Shown one piece after another: positions 1-5,717 of a stretch of DNA of 10,523 nt. The notes under the pieces were generated by a model, which did no database searches, was not told where the DNA came from, and was given only the letters and a program-made list of their open reading frames with translations. How positions within the stretch are numbered: the stretch's first letter is position 1; each line of letters opens with the position of its first letter. The translations under genes were made by a program, and so were the position numbers. Origin of the DNA: JAGVXH01 sp043810285 (GTDB lineage: Archaea; Nanobdellota; Nanobdellia; Pacearchaeales; GW2011-AR1); contig JBDROH010000026.1 of assembly GCA_043810285.1 (NCBI GenBank), forward strand, positions 1 to 10,523, read 5' to 3'.

Positions 1-1
1 A

Positions 2-2182
2 ATATTTGGAAATAATTTCGGGGCAACGCAAGGTTCGTCGTATATCACCGTCGGGGGAGGTCAGGTGGCATCTTATCAGGTGTGGGGAGAGAACAACGCA
101 AACAATCCTCATCTTGATATGATTACTTTTCAGCTTGGAAGCAATGCTCAAACAGGGGATATTGTTTTGCATACTTCTGAAGGTGATTCAAATGGGTTGG
201 GTTTTACTGTAAGAGTTGGAAATATTTATTTTGTTGATGATCTAAATGGGAATGATAGTAATGAAGGTAGTTATGAAAACCCTTGGAAAACCCTTAGTAA
301 AGTGGGGAATAATTTAGTTACTGGTTCAACTTATTATTTTCGCGCAGGCACATGGTTAGAACAAATAAGCTTAGGTGGTACTTCTCCACATGGTTTAAAA
401 AATAATGAAATAGCATTAGTTGCTTATCCTGAAGAAATAGCAAGGTGGGAAGGATCCTATAATTTTAATTGGGGCTATTCACGAAATTACTATATAATTG
501 CTGGATTCCAATTTTATGCAAGTGGAAGTAACACACAAATTAGGGGTTATGGTAACCGATTTATAAATAATGATTGTGAAGGATTAAAAACACATGCTTA
601 TTCAATCATAAACCCTAGAGAATGTAATTATGCCAAGGTGTATGGTAACACTCTTCATGGTGCAACTTCAGGCAATAAATTAGATCATCCTTTATATATA
701 GGTTATGGAGCAGATAATGTAGATTTTGGATGGAATTATATTTACAATAATAATGTATGGGTAGGTCCACTTATTTCTATTAATCAAGATTATGGACAAG
801 ATTTTGAAAATCTCCTTATTCATGATAATATAATTGATGGTTCAGGTTATCGTCCGAGAGGTATTGGGATTATATGGACTAGTCCAATATCCTCCGTTTC
901 GATTTATAATAATCTCTTCATTGATTGTGGAGGGGACATAATTAATGGACCTTATACTCTTTACCAAATTTCTGGAAACTCCGAAATTTATGATAATACA
1001 TTCTATAATTGTGATGGGTCCTATGCAATCTCTATACGTGAAGACCCTGCAGCTAATATTTATTCAAAGATAGTTAATGTTAAAAATAACATAATCCATA
1101 CAAAAAGTGGTTCTTCATGTGATTATATTTTTATTAGCACAAACCCCTTAACTGGTCCGATAGCAGTTGATTCAAATCTCTATTATGGAAATGACAACGG
1201 ACCTGTAGAAGACCTTAATCCAATTAACGCAGACCCACAATTCATCAACCCTTTCGCCTTAGACTTCCACCTCCAACCAACTTCTCCCGCAATCGACGCT
1301 GGAACCTCAACTGTTAGCTCAATTGTAACGCAAGACTTTGACGGGATTCTTCGACCGCAAAATTTTTTATTTGATATTGGGGCTTATGAATATGATTTTA
1401 ATTCACCCCTGCTAACTTGCACCGACGCTGGTGGAACTTGTCAAACAAATTCTTGTAGTAATTACCAAGATTGTACTTCTTTATCGGGGACTTGCTCGTC
1501 GGGAAATTGTTGTTCTGGAACTTGCACAGAAATAATTCTTCTTAATTGTACGGACAGCGACGGTGATGGGTACAATCAAAGTCAAACTGGATGTGGAATT
1601 GCGGATTGTAATGATTTGAATTCTTTAATTTATCCTGGGGCAACAGAGGTTTGTGGTAACGGCGTCGACGAGGATTGTTCGGGAAGTGATTTGGAATGTT
1701 CTGTAAATGAAAGTGAAGAAGAGGAAGAAATTCCTGTTGTCGTCGATAGTGGAAGTTCTGGGGGAGGTTCTAGTGGTGGGGGAAGTTCTTCAACTCCTGA
1801 ATGTGTTTTAACTAATGCTTTTTGGTCGGTAGTTTCGGCAGTAGAAGGTCAGCAGGTTTCGTTAACGGTGGAAGGGACTGATTGCGACAGTGAAGAAATT
1901 GATTTGTTTGTGATTTGGGAGGATGATTTAATTGGCGATGATTCGGTTAATGAGAATCCGTCTACAGTGGGTTTTTCTGATGGGAAGGCTGTGTCGTCGT
2001 GGACAGTTGAGTATCAAGATGATTTTTTTGGGAAGCCGGAATATTATTTTGTTAGTACTTTAAAATCTGATTCGTCGGTGAAAATTGATTCTCGAGATTA
2101 TTGTGATTTGTTGAGGGTTGATAAAGCTGGGAGCAATATGATTGGAAGTTGTCCGAATTATGTTTGGACTGGGGTGAAATAA
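2..2182 (+). CDS. Modular secreted/surface protein (IPT/TIG, beta-helix, MopE-like and Ig-like domains), 5' end outside window
   Basis: The frame is open from base 2 with no stop, so this is a C-terminal fragment. The GTG at 65 is an internal codon, because residues before it (GNNFG, then YITVGGGQVASYQVWG) start an IPT/TIG Ig-like domain that ends with SNGLGFTVR near base 214. A right-handed parallel beta-helix follows (about 220-1400). It opens with NPWKTL, has rungs such as YNNLFIDC, IYDNTFYNC and VKNNIIHT, and closes with SPAIDAG and DIGAYEY, the ending typical of bacterial and archaeal choice-of-anchor Q proteins. Next come a Cys-rich stretch (about 1415-1530), a MopE-like motif (1547-1699) with DSDGDGY and CGNGVDEDC, an acidic run plus Gly/Ser linker, and an Ig-like domain (about 1800-2130). 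There is no C-terminal membrane helix. Likely exported and sugar- or surface-binding; no catalytic residues can be assigned. Anchoring is unknown because the N-terminus is missing. Confidence 0.85.
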   Translation: MFGNNFGATQGSSYITVGGGQVASYQVWGENNANNPHLDMITFQLGSNAQTGDIVLHTSEGDSNGLGFTVRVGNIYFVDDLNGNDSNEGSYENPWKTLSKVGNNLVTGSTYYFRAGTWLEQISLGGTSPHGLKNNEIALVAYPEEIARWEGSYNFNWGYSRNYYIIAGFQFYASGSNTQIRGYGNRFINNDCEGLKTHAYSIINPRECNYAKVYGNTLHGATSGNKLDHPLYIGYGADNVDFGWNYIYNNNVWVGPLISINQDYGQDFENLLIHDNIIDGSGYRPRGIGIIWTSPISSVSIYNNLFIDCGGDIINGPYTLYQISGNSEIYDNTFYNCDGSYAISIREDPAANIYSKIVNVKNNIIHTKSGSSCDYIFISTNPLTGPIAVDSNLYYGNDNGPVEDLNPINADPQFINPFALDFHLQPTSPAIDAGTSTVSSIVTQDFDGILRPQNFLFDIGAYEYDFNSPLLTCTDAGGTCQTNSCSNYQDCTSLSGTCSSGNCCSGTCTEIILLNCTDSDGDGYNQSQTGCGIADCNDLNSLIYPGATEVCGNGVDEDCSGSDLECSVNESEEEEEIPVVVDSGSSGGGSSGGGSSSTPECVLTNAFWSVVSAVEGQQVSLTVEGTDCDSEEIDLFVIWEDDLIGDDSVNENPSTVGFSDGKAVSSWTVEYQDDFFGKPEYYFVSTLKSDSSVKIDSRDYCDLLRVDKAGSNMIGSCPNYVWTGVK
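1547..1699 (+). other. MopE-like putative metal-binding motif inside the surface protein
   Basis: The encoded segment has an Asp ladder (DSDGDGY), CG..DCND, IYPGATEVC and CGNGVDEDC. This matches the repeat named after the copper-binding MopE protein, and the DxDxDG part also resembles calcium-binding loops of thrombospondin type 3. It occurs once here and is followed by a Glu-rich run and a flexible Gly/Ser linker. That arrangement suggests a small metal-stabilised spacer between the beta-helix and the last Ig-like domain. The metal identity is inferred from the family. Confidence 0.75.
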
Positions 2183-2222
2183 GATGGGAATCTTATATAA
2201 GTTCTTATAATAAGTTATAAAT

Positions 2223-2789
2223 TTAAACCGCATCTACGCTAACAGTAGTATGTGGTGTCATCTTTTTGTTTTTCCACTTATCAAAATATAATATATTCTC
2301 TAATTCTATTTTCCGTTTCTCTGAAGTTTTAATTTTTGTTTCTATACCTATGGGAAAGATTCCTTCCACAGATAAATTTTCAGGAATGTCTAATGTCTCT
2401 TTAACCTGTTCATCATAAAAATAACCTACCCATGTTGTGACTAAATTTTGTTCGGTTAAGGCAAGCAAAAAATTTTCAATTGCGGCTCCGGCTTGTTGTG
2501 AAGTATAACGAAGACCCCTATCACCATAACTTCTAACTAGTTTAGAATCGTCACTAACAGCGACTACAATATACTTCGCAGTTCCAACAAAATCTTGCTG
2601 TGCAGTTTCTGCCAATTTTGCAATGTTCTTTTCGTCTGAAACTAAAATAAATTTTAATACAAAATTATTTCCAGCACTTGGAGCAAACCTTGCAGCATCA
2701 ATTGCTCGAATAATTTTCCTCCAATCGGGTTTTTTATTAAAATATCTTCGAACACTTTTCCTCTTTTTGATTGCAGTCTTTAAATCCAT
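2223..2789 (-). CDS. Nitroreductase-family FMN oxidoreductase
   Basis: A 188-residue protein of the nitroreductase fold: FMN-dependent, NAD(P)H-using, normally a cytoplasmic homodimer. The N-terminal KRKSVRRY (residues 9-16) and APSAGNN (36-42) are the two FMN-phosphate/ribityl-side motifs. Residues 91-122 (RGLRYTSQQAGAAIENFLLA, then TTWVGYF) form the conserved dimer helix and the Gly loop near the flavin, and FPIGIE (145-150) is the usual final strand. Length is normal for the short archaeal members. The substrate cannot be told from sequence; these enzymes reduce quinones, nitro compounds or activated alkenes. The ATG at 2789 is supported by a TATA box exactly 22-29 nt upstream. The upstream glycosyltransferase ends only 41 nt before it, but the promoter in the gap argues for separate transcription. 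The last dozen residues (from MTPHTT) look like a lineage-specific tail. Confidence 0.88.
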   Translation of the reverse strand: MDLKTAIKKRKSVRRYFNKKPDWRKIIRAIDAARFAPSAGNNFVLKFILVSDEKNIAKLAETAQQDFVGTAKYIVVAVSDDSKLVRSYGDRGLRYTSQQAGAAIENFLLALTEQNLVTTWVGYFYDEQVKETLDIPENLSVEGIFPIGIETKIKTSEKRKIELENILYFDKWKNKKMTPHTTVSVDAV

Positions 2790-2810
2790 AAGATATTGTA
2801 AGGTAGGAAG

Positions 2811-2818
2811 TTTATAAA
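2811..2818 (-). promoter_or_regulatory. TATA box of the nitroreductase gene
   Basis: TTTATAAA lies 22-29 nt before the ATG at 2789, within the 41-nt gap behind the glycosyltransferase. By archaeal TATA-to-start spacing, transcription would begin at or next to the ATG (leaderless). Confidence 0.75.
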
Positions 2819-2830
2819 ATTATTGAACTG

Positions 2831-4006
2831 TTATTTGGAGGCTACTTCTTCAGCTATAGCATTATATTTTTCAATAACTTTTTCCCAAGATAAATCTTCA
2901 TATATTTGTGTTCTTAACTTAGGATCTATTTCAAAGTTCTGATTTTCTGCGGAAGCTAGAGCTTTGTTAAATGAATCCATACTATCTATTGAGAAAACAA
3001 GATCGCTGAGACCATATTTATCAAAAACTTCTTTAGCACCAGCATGATCGGACAAGAGTGTGGGTGTACCACAAACAATTGACTCGACAGCACCGTTACA
3101 ATATGTTTCGAAAAATGATGGAACGATACTTGCAGAAAGCTTTTGTGCATAGAATTTTCCTAGTTTAGATCTATCTCTAGGAGCATAATAGAAGATTTCT
3201 CCCTCACTTATTTTTTCAATAAGGGCCTTTCCGGTTTCTTTAGAGGCTGCGGAAACTAGGTCGGTTATGATATTTAACCTAGCATTTCTGCCCATATTCT
3301 CATTTAAATTAAGAAAAAAAGGTAAATTTTTTACATGATGAACCCTGCCAATATACCCTAATGTCAAATTTTTGGGAACCTTCCTATTAATAAATTTTGG
3401 AGAAAAACCTTCAGATAAACCATTCCATACAATATAGCTATCGTCTAATTTAATGTTGTGAATTCGTTCAACTTCCTCTTTACAAATCTTAGAGGGGAAC
3501 ATATAAGTCATATTTGCACGAGCAATATCAGAAACAAATTGTTTTCCAATCTGGCCTAGAATAACCCTCGTGTCCCCTATATAATTTCCAATCTCCTTCT
3601 CTAAAACTCCGGCATATTCATGAACAGTATTCTTCAAAACTTCTTCCCTCCGGCACGCTTTAAATAAAAAATAACTAGTGAGGGAAGTCCCTGGAATCAG
3701 TATAACATCAGGATTAACATCTCGAATAATATTCTGGTAATCATTTACTAATTTTTCTATGCCATGATTGAATTCATTAAAATTCGAAGAGTTCGATAAA
3801 ATATTAAATATACTTTTTCCACCAGTTCTCCCCATTACATCAATTTTGTGGATGTTACAATTATCCCTAGAGATATATTTCTTTTCATGATTTAATTCAA
3901 TAATATTAAAAGAATGATTTGGAGAATATTTTATCTGCTCAAGCTTACGGGTATGGATTCCTCCAAATCTATCATTTCCAGCAGAATTTGTCGTTAATAT
4001 TTTCAT
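2831..4006 (-). CDS. GT4-type (GT-B fold) glycosyltransferase
   Basis: A 391-residue glycosyltransferase of the GT-B fold, family GT4-like. The N-terminal acceptor half starts MKILTTNSAG and has the Gly-rich FGGIH loop (residues 14-18). NGLSEGFSP (195-203) leads into the donor half, which opens with LGYIGRVHHVKNLPF (216-230), the usual strand plus 'GR....K' phosphate contact. PSFFETYCNGAVES (296-309) carries the ExxxxxxxE signature (E300, E308) that holds the nucleotide-sugar, followed by CGTPTLLSDHAGAKEV. It should transfer a sugar from an NDP-sugar with retention of configuration; donor and acceptor cannot be read. No signal peptide or membrane helix is visible, so it probably acts at the inner membrane face or in the cytosol. 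No other glycan-assembly genes lie beside it. The ATG is fixed by a TATA box 22-29 nt upstream. Confidence 0.88.
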   Translation of the reverse strand: MKILTTNSAGNDRFGGIHTRKLEQIKYSPNHSFNIIELNHEKKYISRDNCNIHKIDVMGRTGGKSIFNILSNSSNFNEFNHGIEKLVNDYQNIIRDVNPDVILIPGTSLTSYFLFKACRREEVLKNTVHEYAGVLEKEIGNYIGDTRVILGQIGKQFVSDIARANMTYMFPSKICKEEVERIHNIKLDDSYIVWNGLSEGFSPKFINRKVPKNLTLGYIGRVHHVKNLPFFLNLNENMGRNARLNIITDLVSAASKETGKALIEKISEGEIFYYAPRDRSKLGKFYAQKLSASIVPSFFETYCNGAVESIVCGTPTLLSDHAGAKEVFDKYGLSDLVFSIDSMDSFNKALASAENQNFEIDPKLRTQIYEDLSWEKVIEKYNAIAEEVASK

Positions 4007-4027
4007 TTAATAATACTCGAGATTCAA

Positions 4028-4035
4028 TTTATAAA
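4028..4035 (-). promoter_or_regulatory. TATA box of the glycosyltransferase gene
   Basis: TTTATAAA sits 22-29 nt before the ATG at 4006, the same offset as in five neighbouring minus-strand genes. A leaderless start is expected. Confidence 0.75.
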
Positions 4036-4122
4036 TTTAATGCAATTTCAAGATAAAATTTTCTCTCGTTCCGAGCAATTTGTATACCTCTAATTAGTCA
4101 AACAGCTCAAACTTCACTCTAA

Positions 4123-4153
4123 AATTTTTCTAATCACTTCGTTGAGAAAAATT
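4123..4153 (-). terminator. AT-rich 9-bp inverted repeat downstream of tRNA-Asn, possible terminator
   Basis: AATTTTTCT (4123-4131) and AGAAAAATT (4145-4153) are perfect reverse complements around a 13-nt loop. They lie about 50 nt past the tRNA 3' end on the strand of transcription, and both arms give U-runs followed by TTTT. Archaeal termination relies mainly on oligo-U, so this may end the tRNA precursor. The role is inferred. The rest of the 195-nt gap (4007-4201) holds the glycosyltransferase promoter and nothing else I can support. Confidence 0.35.
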
Positions 4154-4201
4154 CGAGCAAAGATTTTCGCCTCCAACTTGTCTTCGTTTCGAGTCTAAGA
4201 A

Positions 4202-4274
4202 CGCTTCGAGGAGGATTCGAACCTCCGACAACACGGTTAACAGCCGTGTGCTCTACCTGCTGAGCTACCGAAGC
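4202..4274 (-). tRNA. tRNA-Asn (anticodon GTT)
   Basis: The minus strand folds into a complete 73-nt cloverleaf. The acceptor is GCTTCGG paired to TCGAAGC (one G-T pair) with discriminator G. The D arm is GCTC/GAGC, the anticodon arm CACGG-CTGTTAA-CCGTG with GTT, the variable loop TTGTC, and the T arm GGAGG-TTCGAAT-CCTCC. G73 is normal for tRNA-Asn. CCA is not encoded, so a CCA-adding enzyme must supply it. There is no intron. The gene lies 59 nt downstream of the KH-protein gene on the same strand and has its own TATA-like element, so independent transcription is likely. Confidence 0.97.
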
Positions 4275-4300
4275 AATGATAACTAGAAATTTAAATCATT

Positions 4301-4306
4301 TTTAAA
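4301..4306 (-). promoter_or_regulatory. Probable TATA element of tRNA-Asn
   Basis: TTTAAA lies 27-32 nt upstream of the mature tRNA 5' end at 4274, which would put the start of transcription only a few bases before the tRNA. A second AT element (ATTTAAAT, 4289-4296) is too close to fit that spacing. Confidence 0.5.
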
Positions 4307-4316
4307 CTTGTCCTAT

Positions 4317-4322
4317 AAAAAA
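4317..4322 (-). terminator. Oligo-T tract after the KH-protein gene
   Basis: On the minus strand a run of six T follows the KH-protein stop codon by about 11 nt and precedes the tRNA promoter. No hairpin is needed for archaeal oligo-U termination, so this is a plausible transcript end between the KH gene and tRNA-Asn. Confidence 0.4.
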
Positions 4323-4333
4323 TATCACAGCCT

Positions 4334-4858
4334 TTATTCCTCAATCCCTTCCTTCAATCCCAAATCTTCTCCCATAAACTTCCTTCGTGAAACATTCTGC
4401 TTTTCTAAATATGCAAAAACATTTCCGTGCTTTGCTCCTTGAACTAAAGAGATAATTGATTGTATGGCTGAATCAAGATGCTCACTATCAACAATAACTC
4501 CAATCTTATTCCCTTGTATAATAATAATTGCTCCCGTCAAATTTTCAATTGTTTTTCTTGCCTTCCCTTCTGTTCCAATCACTCGTGCTCGAACCTCTTT
4601 TAAATTCTTTCGATGAGTGTGCCCTTTAATATCAATAAATTCTAAAACAAAATCCTCATTCTTTAACAATAACGCATCTTCAACGTCAAACCCAAAGTCT
4701 ACCGCTCGGATAATCTGTTCAACTAAATACTCGTTAAGCTCTGAACCTTTCACTGCAATCTTGTTTTTTTGAAAAGAAATTTTTACTTTTATTTTATTCT
4801 CAACTGCAGGCACGGCTTTCTTAATCTTATTAATTTTCTCAACGATTACATTTCTCAT
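4334..4858 (-). CDS. Archaeal Pno1/Dim2-type KH-domain protein (ribosome assembly), degenerate first KH
   Basis: A 174-residue RNA-binding protein of the archaeal Pno1/Dim2 (Krr1-like) family. Eukaryotic Pno1 binds pre-18S rRNA near its 3' end during 40S maturation; archaeal members also bind 16S rRNA and aIF2-alpha. The second KH domain is clear: LKEVRARVIGTEGKARKTIE (residues 86-105) has a good GxxG loop (IGTEG), and GAKHGNVFAYLE (141-152) is the family's C-terminal signature. AVDFGFDVEDALLL (52-65) is the usual linker. The first KH domain appears eroded: the normal N-terminal 'R.G.LIGk.G' segment is absent, and residues 1-40 only retain a helix and two strands. The start at 4858 is backed by a TATA box 22-29 nt upstream. 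It follows aIF1A by 34 nt, a classic archaeal association, although the RIO1 kinase gene often found with them is missing. Confidence 0.9.
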   Translation of the reverse strand: MRNVIVEKINKIKKAVPAVENKIKVKISFQKNKIAVKGSELNEYLVEQIIRAVDFGFDVEDALLLKNEDFVLEFIDIKGHTHRKNLKEVRARVIGTEGKARKTIENLTGAIIIIQGNKIGVIVDSEHLDSAIQSIISLVQGAKHGNVFAYLEKQNVSRRKFMGEDLGLKEGIEE

Positions 4859-4879
4859 GATATATAAAAAGAATGGATG

Positions 4880-4887
4880 TTTATAAG
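4880..4887 (-). promoter_or_regulatory. TATA box of the KH-protein gene
   Basis: CTTATAAA on the minus strand, 22-29 nt before the ATG at 4858, entirely inside the 34-nt gap to aIF1A. It suggests the gene has its own leaderless transcript. Confidence 0.7.
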
Positions 4888-4892
4888 ATTAA

Positions 4893-5249
4893 TTAAAACT
4901 CGCTTTTCCCGCTATCCAACTTGCCCATAGATTTCAACTTTATAACTTGATTAGGGGTATACTTAAACAAAACATCTCCTTTGTCGTTGTCAAATTCCCA
5001 CGGCTCGACAATTACTGCATCACCTTCTCTCAACCAAAGCCCTCGCCTCTTTCTACCAGGCACTTTGCAATTCCGCATTTTTCCATCCATACACGAAACT
5101 ATCATTCGTGAACCTCCGCACCTTTGTGTAATAATCCCTATAACTTCATGACTTTGTGGCAACTTCACCCAACTTGAGGTTTCCTGCCCAGGTACAAAAA
5201 CCTTTTCCTTATTTTTTTTAGACTTATCTTTAAATTTACTGAACGCCAT
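4893..5249 (-). CDS. eif1a: Translation initiation factor aIF1A
   Basis: A 118-residue archaeal aIF1A. It binds the A site of the small ribosomal subunit, stabilising the initiator complex and aiding start-site scanning or selection. The OB fold spans about residues 33-105: EVIGIITQRCGGSRMIVSC (35-53), then DGKMRNCKVPGRKRRGLWLR (55-74) with the basic RNA-contact loop, then EGDAVIVEPWEF (75-86) and FKYTPNQVIKL (95-105). The N-terminal tail is Lys-rich (residues 5-16), as in orthologues, and the C-terminal tail is short. Length is slightly above the usual archaeal size of about 100-115. The start is fixed by a TATA box 22-29 nt upstream. It is flanked by DUF424 (36 nt upstream) and the Pno1-like KH gene (34 nt downstream), all on one strand. 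Confidence 0.96.
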   Translation of the reverse strand: MAFSKFKDKSKKNKEKVFVPGQETSSWVKLPQSHEVIGIITQRCGGSRMIVSCMDGKMRNCKVPGRKRRGLWLREGDAVIVEPWEFDNDKGDVLFKYTPNQVIKLKSMGKLDSGKSEF

Positions 5250-5270
5250 ATATAATTCAACAAAAATTCG

Positions 5271-5278
5271 TTTATAAA
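5271..5278 (-). promoter_or_regulatory. TATA box of aIF1A
   Basis: TTTATAAA lies 22-29 nt before the ATG at 5249 and just downstream of the DUF424 stop codon. It indicates separate leaderless transcription of aIF1A within an operon-like cluster. Confidence 0.75.
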
Positions 5279-5285
5279 CTTCACT

Positions 5286-5594
5286 CTAAAGAAGGACTAA
5301 TGCAAATGGAATTCCTTCAATCTCAATAACACTCTCGTCGTTCACAATTTCTAATTCTTTCGCAATCTTGACCGATCTTTTTCCAACAAAATTAAAAGTC
5401 GCATCCTCGTCTTTACACCTTGATACCTCTTTCCTCACCTCATCGCAGTTCATAGTCTCTCCTTTGAAAAATTGACCAGACAAATCCAAAGCTCTTTTTC
5501 CGTCAACTAGCTTCCGACCAAGAAGCTCCTCATCACAAACAGCGACGACCCATCGATAAGATTTATGAACCTTTAATATAATATCTTTGCCCAT
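5286..5594 (-). CDS. DUF424 family protein
   Basis: A 102-residue protein of the archaeal DUF424 family. Its biochemical role is not established as far as I know. Family marks are AVCDEELLGRKL (residues 18-29), a middle strand-helix region with FVGKRSVKIAKEL (69-81), and the final VIEIEGIPFALV (89-100), where most relatives read about GVPHAQ. The frame extends upstream to an ATG at 5615. I reject that start because the TATA box (5616-5623) would then touch the codon, whereas the ATG at 5594 has that box at exactly 22-29 nt, as in its neighbours. It leads a cluster with aIF1A and the Pno1-like KH gene, and DUF424 genes often lie near translation genes in archaea. A translation or ribosome-assembly role is therefore plausible but inferred. 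Confidence 0.88.
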   Translation of the reverse strand: MGKDIILKVHKSYRWVVAVCDEELLGRKLVDGKRALDLSGQFFKGETMNCDEVRKEVSRCKDEDATFNFVGKRSVKIAKELEIVNDESVIEIEGIPFALVLL

Positions 5595-5615
5595 AACAGA
5601 AGAAAAATGAAGCAC

Positions 5616-5623
5616 TTTATAAA
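5616..5623 (-). promoter_or_regulatory. TATA box of DUF424 that decides its start codon
   Basis: TTTATAAA lies 22-29 nt upstream of the ATG at 5594 and immediately next to the alternative ATG at 5615, which rules the latter out for a transcript from this promoter. Confidence 0.75.
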
Positions 5624-5678
5624 ATAATCGTCAACGCATTATCTTCTCTAAATCTATTATAATCTTGAACATAAAAGA

Positions 5679-5687
5679 TATAAAAAG
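5679..5687 (+). promoter_or_regulatory. Candidate TATA box of the glucosidase gene
   Basis: ATATAAAAA lies 31-39 nt before the ATG at 5718. This is farther than the neighbours' boxes and implies a short leader of roughly 10 nt. A purine-rich GGAGAGGG (5699-5706) could act as a ribosome binding site if transcription starts earlier, but its distance from the ATG (11 nt or more) is loose. Confidence 0.5.
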
Positions 5688-5717
5688 GTAAAACTCCTGG
5701 AGAGGGATAAAGAAAAG

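Noticed and set aside
65..67. GTG as the start codon of the surface protein
   Set aside because: The frame is open to base 2 and the residues before it belong to the IPT/TIG domain, so the true start lies outside the window.
2183..2222. CTTATATAAG palindrome and ATAAGTT repeats between convergent genes
   Set aside because: The stretch is simple AT-rich sequence with no stable G+C stem, so I cannot support a terminator or repeat element.
2623..2817. Plus-strand open frame of 64 codons
   Set aside because: It is antisense to the nitroreductase, with no recognisable domain or promoter.
5595..5615. Upstream ATG at 5615 extending DUF424 by seven residues
   Set aside because: The TATA box would lie directly beside it, and the family begins at the later Met.
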